Counted from the first letter of the stretch, positions 1 to 12,540 are shown. The stretch: 64,000 nt of DNA from Larix kaempferi (GCA_027924585.1 BSBM01000361.1:70182501-70246500); one strand, 5' to 3'. Program-made: numbers and translations. Notes: a model not told the origin generated them from the letters alone.

Positions 1-2109
1 AGTGCTTTTGACGACTTCACAAGATCACTCACTAAACTTCACCAAATTGGCACAGTGAGAGAGTATCAGATAGAATTTGAGAAACTGGCCAATCACATAG
101 AAGGATTGTCTGATGAATTCTACAGGAGTTGTTTTATCAGTGGTCTCAAGGATGAAATCCGCTCAGAAGTCAAAATGTTCTATCCCAACACAATGATGGA
201 TGTCCTAGGGTTGGCTAAGTTGGCATAGGACAAGATCGCAGCTCAACAACGCTCCAAACCCACCTTTGTTCCCTTCAGAAATATGGGTTCCCAACGACCA
301 CCCATCACGCCTGCTCCTTGATAACTCCTATCAAGCATTTGTTTGAAACAAAGATGTAGGCACGCTGAGAAAAAGGTCTTTGTTATAATTGTGATGAGAA
401 ATTCACTCGAGGACATAGATGTGTTCAACAAAAGCTCTATCTCTTGGATGTGGATTCTCCACCTTCCTCAGAACTTGGTGAAGAAGCTCCAAATACAGTA
501 GATGTTCAGGTCGACATTCAGCACCTGCCTGTTGACACCCCATCTCAATACGACCCACCCAAGATCTCTCTCCATGCTGTAACTGGAATCACCACCCCAC
601 AAACAATGTGAGTCAGGGGATACTTCAATAAGCTCCCTCTTACCATACTCATTGATTCTGGTAGCACTCATAACTTCATTGACCCTCGGATTGCCAAATA
701 GGTTGATTGTTTTGTCCATCCTTGTTCCAACTTTGAAGTCATGGTTGCCAATGGGGGCACCTTACCTTGCAAGGGGAAGTGTCATAATGTGCGTATCTCT
801 ATGGAAGATTATAACCTGCGCTCTAACATTTTTTCCTTGTCCTTAGGTGGATATGATGTAGTTTTGGGCATTCAATGCTTACACACACTTGGCCCCATCT
901 TATTGGATTTTGATGAACTTTGGATGCAGTTTTCAATCAATGGGACACAACACAAATTTATGGGCTTACAACTAGGGTCTCTCTGCATCATCAGTTCACA
1001 TCGTTTGGAAAAGATCCTTAAGAAGAATTCACATGGTGTCATTGCTCAGCTCCATTCCCTTCAGATGCACCCACCAACGGTCTCCACTACTTCCTTGGAT
1101 AGATATGCAGGTGTCTTTGTTGCACCAGTGGGTTTGCTGCCTTCATGAGACCTTTCTGGTAAGCATTTTTTCGAATCTACATCTCAGCAGGACATGATGG
1201 CCATTTTGCATGCAGTACAAAAGTGGCAGCCATCCTTATTGGGGAATTATTTCTGCATCAAGATTGATCTCCAGAGTTTGGAAACTTTCCTGGAACAACA
1301 GGTCTCCTCCCCAGCGCACCTGAAATGGGTTCTCCAACTCATGGGTTATGACTATGCGACCACTTACCAAAAGGGTAAGGACAATATGGTGGCAGATGCT
1401 CCTTCTCACACATTTGATGACCCAGTTTCTCTTACAGTTATTTCTCTACTTGTTCCAAATTGGTTGCAATCTGTTCGACGGGGCTATCTCTTCTATGAAC
1501 TCCATGCTTCTTCATCAGTAGGGCACTCTGGGTTCCTCAAAATGTATGACCAAGAACAATGTAACTTCTTTTGGTAGGGATTGAAAATGAAAATTCAACA
1601 GATGGTGGTTGGCTGTGATACTTTCCAGGTCAACAAGGGTGAAATGATCCTCCTTTCAGGACTGCTCAAACCCTTGCCCATCCCTACATAGATTTGGACA
1701 ACTATTTCTATGGATTTCCTGGAAGCGCTCCAGTGGTATAGTACTACATCTAAAAGGACACCATATGAAGCAGTCTCTGGATAGGCACCGCCGGTTCTTC
1801 TTCCATACACCTTCAGTAGCTCCCCAGTTCAGGAAATTGACTCAATTCTTCGAAACTACGATCGGCTTCTTCTCATTCTGCAGGACAATCTTCACATGGC
1901 AAGAATTCGACTAAAACAACAAGCCGATCAGCACCATTCTGCACGCACTTTTCACATCACTGATATGGTTCTTCTTCATCTACATCCTTCCATGCAATCC
2001 TCCCTAAAACTCAAAAGGTGCCAATGGCCCGGAATGCAACCCGAGGATGCTACAGGGGACCCACTCCTTCAGATTCTGCAACAATTTCCACATCTAAAGC
2101 TTTGAGGAC
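1..2109 (+). pseudogene. Decayed gag-pol of the non-autonomous gypsy, copy 1
   Basis: Order seen: C-terminal gag (1-300, stop at about 226); a zinc-knuckle remnant near 380-420; retropepsin with the DSGSTHNF motif near 657-680; then, without any RT, RNase H sequence (about 1,185-1,430, including LLGNYF and the loop before DNMVADA); integrase zinc-binding remnants (about 1,490-1,570, GHSGF); the start of the catalytic core (WTTISMDFLE, about 1,693-1,722) joined directly to the end of that core (LQWYSTT, about 1,731-1,751); and a chromodomain-like tail (QPEDAT, QQFPHLKL) ending at 2,105. Stops interrupt the frame at about 226, 700, 1,146, 1,576 and 1,783. The chromodomain remnant suggests a chromovirus ancestor. 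Confidence 0.88.
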
Positions 2110-2120
2110 AAAGCTTTTTC

Positions 2121-2134
2121 TAAGGGAGAGGGGA
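2121..2134 (+). promoter_or_regulatory. Polypurine tract of copy 1
   Basis: The purine-rich run TAAGGGAGAGGGGA lies immediately upstream of the LTR start. This is the expected position and composition of the plus-strand primer site. The identical tract precedes the 3' LTR of copy 2. Confidence 0.85.
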
Positions 2135-2571
2135 TGTTAGGAACCCATGTCTTTACTTTGTTAGTATATTGTTGTTGGACGCATATGCTTTGGAAGTCAT
2201 CCCATAGTATTTGTTGATCCATAGTTTGTGTTATTGTTGTTGGCAGATATGCTTTGTGTGTCGCCCATAGTTTTGTTGATCCATAGTTTGTATTGGCCCA
2301 TGGTTTTGACAAGTAATAATTGTTGATCTATATTTTGTATTGGCCCATGGTTTGTATTGACACATGGTATTGACCCATGGTATTGGCATGTAGAGTTAGT
2401 ATATAAGTGTGTGTTGAGGCCTATGAAGGAACTGTGAAGTTAATTGTATTGAGTTTGCTCAAAGGAGGTTGCCCCCTCGAAGTGGCATGTGATCAATATA
2501 AAAGTGATTCTGAGTTCTGTTATTTCTGATATCTCATGTATTTGCATTAATTAATTATTGCAGGTTCATCA
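2135..2571 (+). repeat. 3' LTR of non-autonomous gypsy copy 1
   Basis: The LTR starts TGTTAGGAACCC and ends TTCATCA, like both LTRs of copy 2. It is about 437 bp against 432 bp; the difference lies in an internal block of short imperfect repeats built on CCATGGTATTGACCCATAG-like units (about 2,215-2,390), where unit order differs from copy 2. A TATA-like ATATAAGT occurs near 2,400, about 170 bp before the LTR end. Confidence 0.93.
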
Positions 2572-3126
2572 CAAACTTGCTCCTTTAAAGCAAACACTTT
2601 CACATAAAGTGACAACTGCACATTAGCACTTTCTAAATGAAGGCTATAGTAGCCCAATTCCCTACCCCTCAAAGGAAAAATTGCAAAAGGATCTCCACCC
2701 AAGACATTGTAGTTTGAAGTCAAGTATTGATTTCACAACCCCAACTAGCATGTCAATTGTTTCTTGGAGGGTTTGAACGCTGTGTATTCTTTTGGAGTCT
2801 TTGAAGTTGTAGGTGCATTATAGAGGAGCATTCTTTGAGTTGCATATTCACTCAGAATCAGAATCACAAGTTATCTTTATAGTTGATTGAAGGGTTTCTT
2901 TTGTTGTTAATTAAGATACATTATATAGTTTAGCAGAGTAAGAAGTACATATAAGGCTTACCTATCAAGTTCTTGTATAATTAGTGGTGTTGATGGTCTA
3001 TTGTTAAAAAAATGCTATTAAAGAGAATTTTATAATTTTTGTGTTAAAAGTGGGTTTCTTGTGCATTATTGTTACACCAAATAACAAAGATTTAGAAAAG
3101 ATTGCATTTAAAAACAATCTGATTAT

Positions 3127-3129
<3 letters not shown>

Positions 3130-3190
<61 letters not shown>
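3130..3190. repeat. Compound (TC)n-(AC)n microsatellite
   Basis: About 20 TC dinucleotides run directly into about 10 AC dinucleotides. On the minus strand this yields a meaningless Arg-Glu dipeptide run. Confidence 0.97.
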
Positions 3191-4402
3191 GAGGATGGTA
3201 GTACTACTTGAATTTATAGTAATTAGTTTCCTCATTACTAAATATTAGAAAATCCTTATTTTTCACTATATTTTTGGACATAAAAATGTCTTTGGAATTG
3301 ATAATTTTGTGTCTTGCCAATTATCATCACATTTTAAACAATCTACACTATAATTATTTGTTAAAACCATGAGATACCATGCCCTATTAGCAATGGAGGC
3401 TACGCACCATACTTCTCCAATTTTGTCCATTCTCCTTCCAATTGTCAACCACCTCATGTCCATTCTCTATTGATTGCACAAATGCTATCCTTAGAGTTTT
3501 GAAGTGGTTTTTACCATTAGTTATAGGTTACATTGCATTTTTTGCCACTTTGATTTCAAAAGTGCTTGCAAGATTTTTTGGATGAAAAAATATTTGAGAA
3601 TGCTGATTTCGATAGTTCAGCATATTGGTAGAATCTTTTGGAGAGTATGTTAGAATTCTAAAAGATTCCCTAACATATTGAGTAGACACTCCACCCATCA
3701 TTCATGAGGGGAAACATAGTGTTGAAAGAATTTAATAAAAGAGATATATCATGTAATATTCATAAGGTAAGAGGTGAAATAGTTAGCTGTTAGGACTTGA
3801 GTTTTCAATCTAAAAATTAATTAAATAGAGGAGACTAGATTAAATTTAAATATTAAAAATAAATTAAAAGTAAAAGTAATTAACAAGAGATATAATATAA
3901 TTCAAACTCAGTGTTAAAGAATGAATAAATAAAGATAAATATAGAAACTAGAAACCCAAGGTAAGGAACAACATACTAGATAAGGAAACTAGTAATAATA
4001 GGAAACAAATAGAAAAGAGTGAGGTAAGATAGAAGTACAATAATATTAAATAGATGTTGGACAATAAAGATAAAGAGGTAGAATGATATATTTAATAATA
4101 CTAAGAAGGTATATAAAATACAAAGTAGAGATATAGAGGGTGTGAAATAAGTAAAAGAATATTTTTTTTAATGCATCATACATAGATATAAATAAAATAA
4201 ATATTTTATATTTATATGTAAACTCCCTTTGAGGTGAGATCCAAGTACATCAATGTGTGGCAAATATCTTGCCACTCAGTGCAGAGAACACAATTTCACC
4301 ATATAGTTTTGGCTTCCAAATTCAATAGGAAGGATTTTACATTCACATATACTTTGAACTTAAAAAGTGGATTGAAAAGGAATGCTACTTGTCATGCGCT
4401 AG

Positions 4403-4456
4403 TCTACCATATGAATAACAAGTTCTCACTTTTCTACCATATGAATAACAAGTTCT
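4403..4456. repeat. Two-copy 30-bp tandem duplication
   Basis: The motif TCTACCATATGAATAACAAG and its next few bases occur at 4,403 and again at 4,433, a period of 30 bp, almost without differences. It looks like a recent local duplication. Confidence 0.85.
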
Positions 4457-5474
4457 TCAATGTTTACTAGTGTTTGGCAAGTCAACAAGTTCTTTATCTA
4501 GGTTGTGAACAACTCATCTTTTGAAAGTATTGTCCATTTGCCATGAGTATTTGTCTCTAGACTCCTTATCATCAATGTTAGTTGGTCTAGGGACTTCCAT
4601 CACTTTTTACTTGAAATTCATTTGACTTTGAGAAAGCACATGTTCCTTCCCTTCAAATAGATTTCTAGGTTGAGTAGTGCATAAAGGTTTCGTTCGTTGG
4701 AAAATTTGCTTCTTGTTCTTTTTCCTAGGGCAAGGGTATGGACCTTGAGTACTTGCATGATGAAAGAGTTGACAACCTGAGAATTGCCACCTTGTGATTT
4801 GATGGTCTTGTGCTCTTGCATAATGGGTTTGCCTCTTATGTGTCCCTCTTCCTCTATGAATTAAGGATACATCCCCCTTACTTTGGCAATCCTAGGCCTC
4901 ATCAAAATATACTCATTTACCCTCGGATTATTCAATATTTGTTGGTTAACCTTTTGAAAGCTCAAAGAATTTGTGGAAATTGACTTCTTTCTTATTGGCC
5001 ATTTTCTCTAATCTCCTATTTTTCCTTGCCTTTATATTTTATAGAATTTATCTGTCTTGATTTTTCCCCAAGTTTGATTAGGTGACCAAGATTTTACCTC
5101 AAAAGATCATTTTTTTCCTAGCTTTCCTTAAGAATAAAAAAATAAAACACAAGGAAAGGGAATATATTAGTTTTAGCGCATCTAATTTCTAAGAACATTT
5201 TGGCCATTCTAGAATGTCTCCTCTATCAAAGGTTGTAGAAGAGTTGTATGTCCTAAAAAGATTCATAAAGCTCTCACGTTTCAGGCGGCATAGCTAATAA
5301 AATTCAAGTTTTGGAATCCTCCATTCATGCATACAAATAATAATAATGGAGCCGAAGAAGGTGACAATAATTTGAGGGAAGCAGCCATTCAAATTACAGG
5401 GGCAGAGTGATCATCAATACCAGGTAATCCTCCATCCAAACCATTAAGTTCAAGCAGTCCTTTAACTTCCGGGA

Positions 5475-8345
5475 AATGCAATACACAGTAGAAACAGTTC
5501 AGTCCCTCTCTCAATGTTTTTTACAAATCCTGAACCCAGAAGGAAAGCAGAAGAGTTTCTGAAGTGGGCTGCTGATTAGTTCGGCTATGGAATCACCATT
5601 CTGTAGCTTCTCTCGGAGGTGTCAGTGGCTAAAAAATTTAGACAAGTGGCTGCAGTGAACTTCAAAAATCATGTAAGGAACCATTGGGCGCCACCAGACC
5701 CTGATTCCCCCTCCCCCGAATCCCCTTCAATTCAAAACCCAGAGAGGGAACAAATTGAAACTCTCATAGTTAGGTCAATGCTCACTGACCAGCCACGTAT
5801 ACAGAGTCAGCTTAGCGAAGCATTAGCCATCATAAGCAAACATGATTTCCCTAAAATCGGGCAAACCCTACTTCCCGATTTCGTGACGAATCTTCAGTCA
5901 TTTGCTGATTATGATATCATCAATGGGATTCTGAATACTGCTAATTCAATCTTCAAGAAGTTTTGTTACCATTATAAGAGCAATGACCTGGGTTCGTTTC
6001 CCCCTTGCTCGAGGTTTTTCTTAGGACGGGGTATCTTATTGTAGAAAATATGTAGAATGCGGTCATTCTTAGGCCTCTGTTTGAATGCCAGAGGCTCTGT
6101 CGTAGGATCTTCTATTCTTTGAACTTTCAGGAGCTCCTAGAGTTATTCAAGAATCATATGAAGGAGTGGATGGGGGAGTTCCACATATATTTGACCACTG
6201 CATACCCTATCCTTGAATATGCCGAGTGGGACAAAGAGGGTATCGTAGACTAGCTGAGGACTACCATTTGTGAGAATATCAGTCTTTACATGGAAAAGAA
6301 CAAGGAGGAATTTCAAGAATATTTGAAGGATTTTGCTTCGGTCGTCTAAAGTTTGTTGATGAATGTTTCCACTACATCGAGTCGTGATAGGCTGGTTGTT
6401 ACTGCTATCAAAATTTTGACAACTATGAGCAAAAGTGTACATGATACATTGTTTAGCGGTGTGGATATTTTGTGACATATTTGTGAGAGTATTGTGGTGC
6501 CCAATGTCACGATCAGGGAGGATGATGAGGAACTGTTTGAGATGAATCATGTAGAATATATTAGAAGAGATATTGAGGGTAGTGATCTTGACATAAAAAG
6601 GCGAATGGCTTGCGAATTAGTGAAAGGACTTGCAAATCATTATAAGGAACAGGTGATGGCTATGGTCTCCATGCACATACCGAACATGTATGCCAAATAT
6701 GTCACCAATCCAGCAGAGAATTGGAAGGAAAAGGATTGCGCGATATACTTGGTTGTTTCTTTATCGACTAAACAAACTGCTAGGGTTTTGGTAAGTACTG
6801 ACTTGATTAATTTTGAATAGTTTATCTTGACTATGATAATGCCAAAGTTACAAAGTGAGGATGTGAATGCACAACCATTATTGAAGGTAGATGCATTGAA
6901 GTTTCTCACCACTTTCCGCTCTCATATTCCGAAGACTAGTGCTTTGAGTATCATGCCTCATTTGATAAGGTTCCTTTTGTGTGAATCAAATGTTGTTCAT
7001 TCTTATAATGCTAATTGTATCAAGAAGATGCTACTTGTTAAAAATGGGCGACAGCTTCAATATACTTTTGCAGACATTAATCCCTTCCTTCAGCCCTTAA
7101 TGACTAATCTTTTTAATGCACTTAAATTGTTGGAATCCCAGGAGAATCCCTATGTCATGAAATGTATTCCTAGAGTTGTGGGACTGGAATACTTTAGTGG
7201 TGACCTGGCAATTGTTTTTCTTATAGGTCTAACATCCATAGTAAATGAGGTCTGTAAAAATCCAAAAAACCCTAGTTTCAATCATTATTTATTTGAGTCA
7301 GTTGCTGCGTTAATGAGAATATCTTGTGTAAGAGATCCAGGATTGATTGCAAGTTTTGAGGCAAATATGTTTCTTGTATTACAAACCATTTTGGTTCATG
7401 ATATTACTGAATTTGTACCATATGCTCTTTAGTTGTTGGCTCAACTTATTGAGATAAATCGGCCTCCTCTTCCCACAATCTACATGCATATTTTTCAGCT
7501 TTTTCTCTCCCCCGAGTTTTGGCAAAAGAAAGCCAATGTCCCAGTCATTGTACGGTTATTGCAGGCCTATTTACAAAAGGCCCCTCGGGAGCTGACTCAA
7601 GAGGGGCCTCTGAGTCAAGTGCTGGGAATATTTAACAAGCTTGTTTCATCGAAAGAGCATAGATCATTTAGGGTTTTTCATACTAAACACCATTATAAAA
7701 AATGTAAGCTATGAAGTCATTTCTCCTTATTTATGTCACATATGAAGTGCCCTTTTCGTTCGACTCCAAAATCAACAGACCATGAAATTTTTCAAGTCAG
7801 TTATAATTTTCATGTCCCTTTTTTCTGGTGAAGCACGGACCTGGAGTTCTTGCTCACTCTATCAATTATATTCTGACAATATTTTCCCTACAATTTTGGA
7901 GTAGTTCTAGGTAACCACACTGAAATCAATCACAGGAGTTCTTGAGACAAAGTTGTGCTCAGTTGCATCTACTAGACTTTTATGTGAATCTCCAACACTC
8001 TTGGTAGACACTAGTGCTATGCTCTGGGGAAAAATGCTCGATATCACTATTAATCTCCTTGCAAGGCTAGAGGAAGATAGGGTAGAGGAGGAGATAGAAA
8101 TGCCAGACTTGGAGGAAACCATTGGATACACTCCATCATTTGCCCAACTTTACAATGCTGGAAAGAAAGAGGAGGATCCAGTCAAAGAAATTAAAGATCC
8201 CAAGGAATTTTTGGTAACTTCATTGGCAAGAATATCAGCATAGGCTCCAGGGAAGTATCCTTCCATTATTCAACAGTCACTGGAACCTGCCAATCAAGCT
8301 ACACTTGCTCAGTTATATAGCCGATCTGGATGTACTATTGTATAG
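5475..8345 (+). pseudogene. Exportin-2 (CAS/CSE1-like) pseudogene, near full length, intronless
   Basis: Reading across frames gives a near-continuous exportin-2 sequence, the karyopherin that returns importin-alpha to the cytoplasm. Recognisable pieces in order include LSQCFLQ (about 5,505), VAAVNFKNH (5,646), SEALAIISKHDFP (5,815), VINGIL-like IINGILNTA (5,915), [14 protein letters not shown] (6,550), [18 protein letters not shown] (6,723), TTFRSHIPKTSALSIMP (6,905), NPFLQPLMTNLFNALK (7,078), SFEANMF (7,350), a frame through [20 protein letters not shown], and LEETIGYTPSFAQLYNAGKK (8,107), ending at TAG 8,343. No intron interrupts the roughly 960 codons. Several stops look like single changes of CAG, CGA or GAG codons (for example 5,576, 5,602, 6,253 and 6,475), and there are a few frameshifts. 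It may be a retrocopy, or a duplicate of a parent gene that is itself intronless. No poly(A) tail is evident. Confidence 0.93.
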
Positions 8346-9126
8346 GTAATACGCTTTTCTTTTTCTTTTTATTTTCTATTTTTTTGTCTGTCTGTGACTC
8401 TATTGAGCAATTCTTTTGCCATTAGAGAGTACATGTTAACTAGACATATTTTGTGTTTTCACATATAATGACTAGCTAGCTTTAATAAAATGAAAAGTAG
8501 AGTTATCCAAACATAGCTCTTACAGTATAGATGAATGATGAACTAGTTTAAAATTTTCGTGCTCTATTGGGAAGTGTGACAACAAATTATCAAGGATTTG
8601 AGCAATCCCACAACACTTTACCTACATTTTATTTTTAGAATTTAGTTCCACATTAAAAGACAAGAATGCAAATTTGAAAGGATAAAGGGAAATGATCAAG
8701 ATTTTCACCAGTTTGGATTTTTGGAAGCCAGGAGGATGAGTTCTTTTATATCACTATGGGCCCTCATATGTTTATAATAGAAGTAGCATCAAATACATAT
8801 GTTGCAAGTTTATTTGGTCCTCCAAGTTTTCATAGGTTGAAGGGATTGTTAAACAATTACCCTTTTATTTCCATTTAAATATTATTTTATTATTATTTAG
8901 GATCCATATTGTCATTAGTTGTGGTTTCCATTACTGATGAGATTTTTTTCTATTGTTTGAAATAGGTGCCAGTACACAGGAAGTAGGGTCCAAGGTGGTC
9001 AACAATTATATTCGCTACCAATTAATATTAGTTTTCTTTATGTTTTCATTATAAGACAGAATTACACATGATGAAATCTGATTTATCAAGGAACATGGTT
9101 ATTTTATTGCAGTATTGAAGCTAACA
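8346..9126. other. AT-rich spacer after the exportin-2 pseudogene
   Basis: The first bases could be the pseudogene's 3' untranslated region (a T-rich tract follows the stop). A short segment near 8,966 (GTGCCAGTACACAGG) may be a very degraded ZFWD exon, but this is too short to claim. Nothing else is recognised. Confidence 0.5.
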
Positions 9127-9700
9127 TAGTGGAAAATTATATTAGTAGGCTTGGAATATTCTGACTTTAGCAAAATTAAGTTTAGTTGGCCCCAGGGGAC
9201 AAGTTCATGCCCTGGCTATTGGTAATGGAATGCTTTGGGCTGGAACACATGTAAGGGTTTCGGTGGAATTAGAGTGTTTTAGTTGATTATGTAATCATAC
9301 ACCTGATGTGTTCTTCCTTTATAATCAAGCACATTATTTGTTTTCCCTTTCCAATCAACACTGATGTTTTTTTGCCTTTTAATCAACCGCATGATGTTTT
9401 TTGCCTTTATAATCATCTTCCTATTACGTTTTGACTTAATGAGCAAAATCTATGTGACGAGGGGTGATGTAAAAAATGCTAGATTATATAGTTGATCTCA
9501 TTGTGATAAAATAGTTTGCAAAATAATTATTTTTTCTTCTTTCCGTTCCACAGGATGGTAGTATATTGGCATGGAAGTTTATTCCTATAGCAAGTACCTT
9601 TGAGCCTGTAGCTTCCCTTGCAGGGCATACACTACTTGTTGTCTCATTAGTCTCAGGAGCAGACAGACTTTACTTTGGTTCCATGGAAAAGACAATAAGG
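9127..9700 (+). pseudogene. ZFWD-type CCCH/WD40 protein gene fragment, two exons with intron retained
   Basis: Two exons match WD40 repeats of plant ZFWD proteins (a CCCH zinc finger followed by WD40 repeats). The first (about 9,127-9,250) reads GQVHALAIGNGMLWAGTH at its 3' end, with stops further upstream. The second (9,554-9,700) is an uninterrupted 49 codons containing DGSILAWKF, AGHTLLVVSLV and GADRLYFGSM. The intron (9,251-9,553) starts GTAAGG and ends CACAG; another donor, GTACGT, follows at 9,701. Both junctions are phase 0. Retained introns mean this arose by DNA duplication, not reverse transcription. The rest of the gene is not visible nearby. Confidence 0.85.
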
Positions 9701-11608
9701 GTACGTTTCTTTGCTTGCTTACTATTTTTAGTTGATTATGATTTGGGTAAATTTGAAGGAACCATGTTATTCCTGTAAGTTCAGAAACTTTTGGCAAATT
9801 TTCACCACTCATAAAAAAATTCCGATAAAGATTTGTTGAAGTTTTTCTACAATCTTTCAAATTATTATTATGTTTATATACGCTATAAAAAGGTGATAAA
9901 ATTTTCAAGAAAGTTAATTATAACCTATATAACTCTGGGCAACTATTTATTTTTAATTGATGAATCTCTTTGCGAAAAATTATCCAAATGGTAATCCTAG
10001 CTGTAAAAAGTTTACCTCTTGTGATCAATATCTCTTTTGTGTTGCCCAATGGTAATCCTAGATGGTAATCTCCGCAGCCAAATTTCACTGGCTCTATGTT
10101 GGTCTGTAAAATTTCAAGATAACTGTTGTTCTTAATTGAATTGAGAGATTGTTGATGGGGATAATTTGATCTCCTTTGTTTAGAGTCTAGACTTGTTCTA
10201 ACATTGATTATTGCATAATTTCTTAAGCTCCTTTTTCTTACATATATTCAAGGCTTTTGACGTATTTGGGTACATTTTATTTGAGACATATGTAAATACA
10301 TTAAGTTACATATAGTATATGTAGGTTACTTGCATCGCCCCCTTGGGGGGTTCGGACCCAAGATGGCCTTTTATGCAAATAATTTCTTGGAGCTCAAAAT
10401 GGACTCATAGTGAGGCCCCCTTACATGCTTTGACATGGGATGCATGGGCTCAAGATCCCCCTAGTCCAATTCAGAGTAGATTTCATTAGCTTCAGATGGA
10501 AGTGGGGCACTAGATACCACTAGATGATAGATCATGATGGATTTTCCATGGGAGATGGAGACAAAGGACCACTTTATATTTAGATGCCCCCATTACTATG
10601 AGATACATGATTGATTCCAATACTTGTTCAAGGAGTCTCATAACTTTGTCTCCACATTTTTCCAACATACAAACTAGCAATGCCTAGCATTATTCTTAGG
10701 AGAAGCACTTAGGCTCATAGCTCACATCCTTCAACCCCCTACAAGACCAAAAACTGCTCAAAGGATGACTTCTTTCTTCTTGATACTCCCAGTGGACGAG
10801 GGCACCAAGAGGAAAGCAAAGTACAACACCATTCCAAACCTCAGATATGTCAAACCCTAAGAGACAACCCACTATCAATAGTGAGACCCTCACACAAAGT
10901 TGTCCTAGTGGGATTCAAGATAGTTTGCGCCAAAACAATAGCAGGCCCCCTCCCCCAACTAGGTCCCAACAACAAATCACCTCGTCTAAACAAAGAGACA
11001 TCCCCTAGGCTAGATATAGCTTCTCCAACTAGTTTTCTATACTAAGATTCTTCCCTTCAACCTTGGATGGCAAGATAGCTTCCATTCGACTTCAAAGGAG
11101 GACCCCATCTCTCCCTAGTACAATGACAAGCCTTTGAAGCTTTGGGGCTCTTTTCCTTGTACTTTTCTCTAAAGTACTATATTTATTCATGGCATTATGA
11201 TAGTTGTGCTTAAGTCATATATTATCTTTTCCTTTTGCTTTTATAGGAGTGAGCTTTGCACTCCCACTATGAAATGCCATGTACGACCTAAGTAGTCTCG
11301 TTGACCTCTTTTTGGTCATTTGTTAGACATTAATAAAATTATCTTATGTTATAAACCTCAAAAACATCTAGCCTCTATTTCTTATTCAAGTTATTATTTA
11401 CCATTTATCATTTCTAACATGGAAGAATAGAAAATGCTTCCAACGTTTACTTAAGCGACAAGCATCCACCACCTATTAAGAGTTGGGATATCATTTACAC
11501 TAGGACACTGGAAAACTTGGCCCAACTTAATGATTAGAATGGCTCAATCACAGGAACAGTGGCCTCCTTGCAGGCTCCCATCGAACTCTTTTACAAATGA
11601 CAACATAA
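9701..11608. other. Unclassified spacer with degenerate repeats
   Basis: The 13-bp motif ATGGTAATCCTAG occurs at 9,988 and 10,049, with a partial copy at 10,062; the same motif recurs near 15,846. A G/C-tract palindrome (CCCCCTTGGGGGG) lies near 10,338. The stretch 10,330-11,340 has the look of an old non-coding repeat, but I see no LTR ends, TIRs or coding motifs. Confidence 0.5.
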
Positions 11609-11675
11609 TGTAACAGGAATCGAACCCTAGAGGACACCAGGATAGCACCCCACTTTCACCAACTAGGCTCAGACT
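11609..11675 (-). repeat. tRNA-like promoter sequence, possible SINE head (minus strand)
   Basis: On the minus strand, box A-like AGCCTAGTTGG (11,659-11,669) is followed after about 32 nt by a perfect box B, GGTTCGATTCC (11,616-11,626). This is the internal RNA polymerase III promoter spacing of a tRNA or tRNA-derived SINE. A clean cloverleaf is not apparent, so a SINE head or tRNA pseudogene is more likely than a functional tRNA. A SINE body would extend toward 11,460. Confidence 0.55.
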
Positions 11676-12194
11676 CTCATGGCCTGTTCAGTGTTTCTAG
11701 GAACATAGCCTCAAGACATAATCTAAGAAACAAGAAAACATGAGAAGCATATAGTCGTGCAAACATATGAAACAATATGCCAAACAAGTCAATTTCCAAA
11801 ATACCTTGACAAATATTTCACAAATCCCAACATAAACAGAACTATGCATTGAAAGCATACATTACATCCATGGAATCACAGCCAAACAACAATCACCAAT
11901 AATAACTCTTAAATATTATCAATGCCATGAGTGGTAGAATAAAATTATAAATGTTATATTAATAATCTAGTATTGCAACTCTTTTCGAAATATTAGATGT
12001 ACGATTTCATTCCTTCTGTCTAGTGGGTTGATTGGAAATTGAAAAACTAAACCATAAACAAAAGAACCTCTGGTGTCAAATCCATTTACTATGTTTATTA
12101 AGAACTCAACTGAAAAATGTACACTATAATTATACATTTTAATATCTGAAGAACAGTTAACAGAGAAGGATGAAACAAAAAGGACTATCCATAC

Positions 12195-12540
12195 CTCCAT
12201 CCATAGAACCTGAAAATATGCTTTTCAAATGACGTGGACTCTTTGACATGGCAGAAATGCCATCAATGTGTCCACTCATTGCTGCCAGAAAGGGTTTTGC
12301 AAAAATATGATTACCAAGAAGGCCACAAATAGAAAATAATCAATTGCTCAGAATCCTTAAAGCTCATCCTGGTCACAAAGTGTCCAATGACAATATGGCA
12401 TAACTGATGAAAGCATTAAATTTTGTAAATTCTAAAGCACAAATCTACCTTGTCTAATTTTGCTGCATTGGGAGCATGATCATACTCTTGAGCTCTTGCC
12501 TGAGTATGTAGGTTGGGATCGAAGTTTCTAAAAATCCTCT
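12195..12540 (-). pseudogene. SOF1/DCAF13-like WD40 gene fragment, two exons, minus strand
   Basis: On the minus strand, exon A (12,540-12,449) reads 30 uninterrupted codons including IFRNFDPNL and NAAKLDK, the N-terminal region just before the first WD40 repeat of SOF1/DCAF13, a nucleolar 18S rRNA processing factor and CUL4 adaptor. It ends in AAG|GTAGAT. Exon B (12,308-12,195) continues with IFAKPFLAAMSGHIDG and IFSGSMDGG, ending at a GTATGG donor. The acceptor before exon B is degraded (AT where AG is expected). Introns are retained, so this is a genomic duplicate. The remaining WD40 repeats were not found nearby. Confidence 0.85.

Larger units (their letters stand above)
1..2571 (+). mobile_element. 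Partial non-autonomous Ty3/gypsy (chromovirus-like) element, copy 1
   Basis: The window opens inside the gag gene of a decayed gypsy element that ends with a 3' LTR. The same family is complete at 22,466-26,865; position 1 here corresponds to about 24,300 there. The two copies share gag, protease, RNase H and fragments of integrase and chromodomain, and both lack the RT and the integrase catalytic core at the same junctions. The 5' LTR lies outside the window. Stops and frameshifts are frequent, so it cannot encode protein now. Confidence 0.93.
2572..5474. other. AT-rich spacer, no recognised gene
   Basis: No reading frame here resembles a known protein. The stretch 3,770-4,200 is strongly purine- and A-rich on the plus strand. 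A microsatellite and a short tandem duplication are listed separately. Segments at 4,230-4,450 and 4,620-5,000 could be very old retroelement remnants, but I see no motif that supports this. Confidence 0.6.

Noticed and set aside
3004-3186. Minus-strand frame with an Arg-Glu dipeptide run
   Set aside because: It is only the translation of the (TC)n microsatellite.
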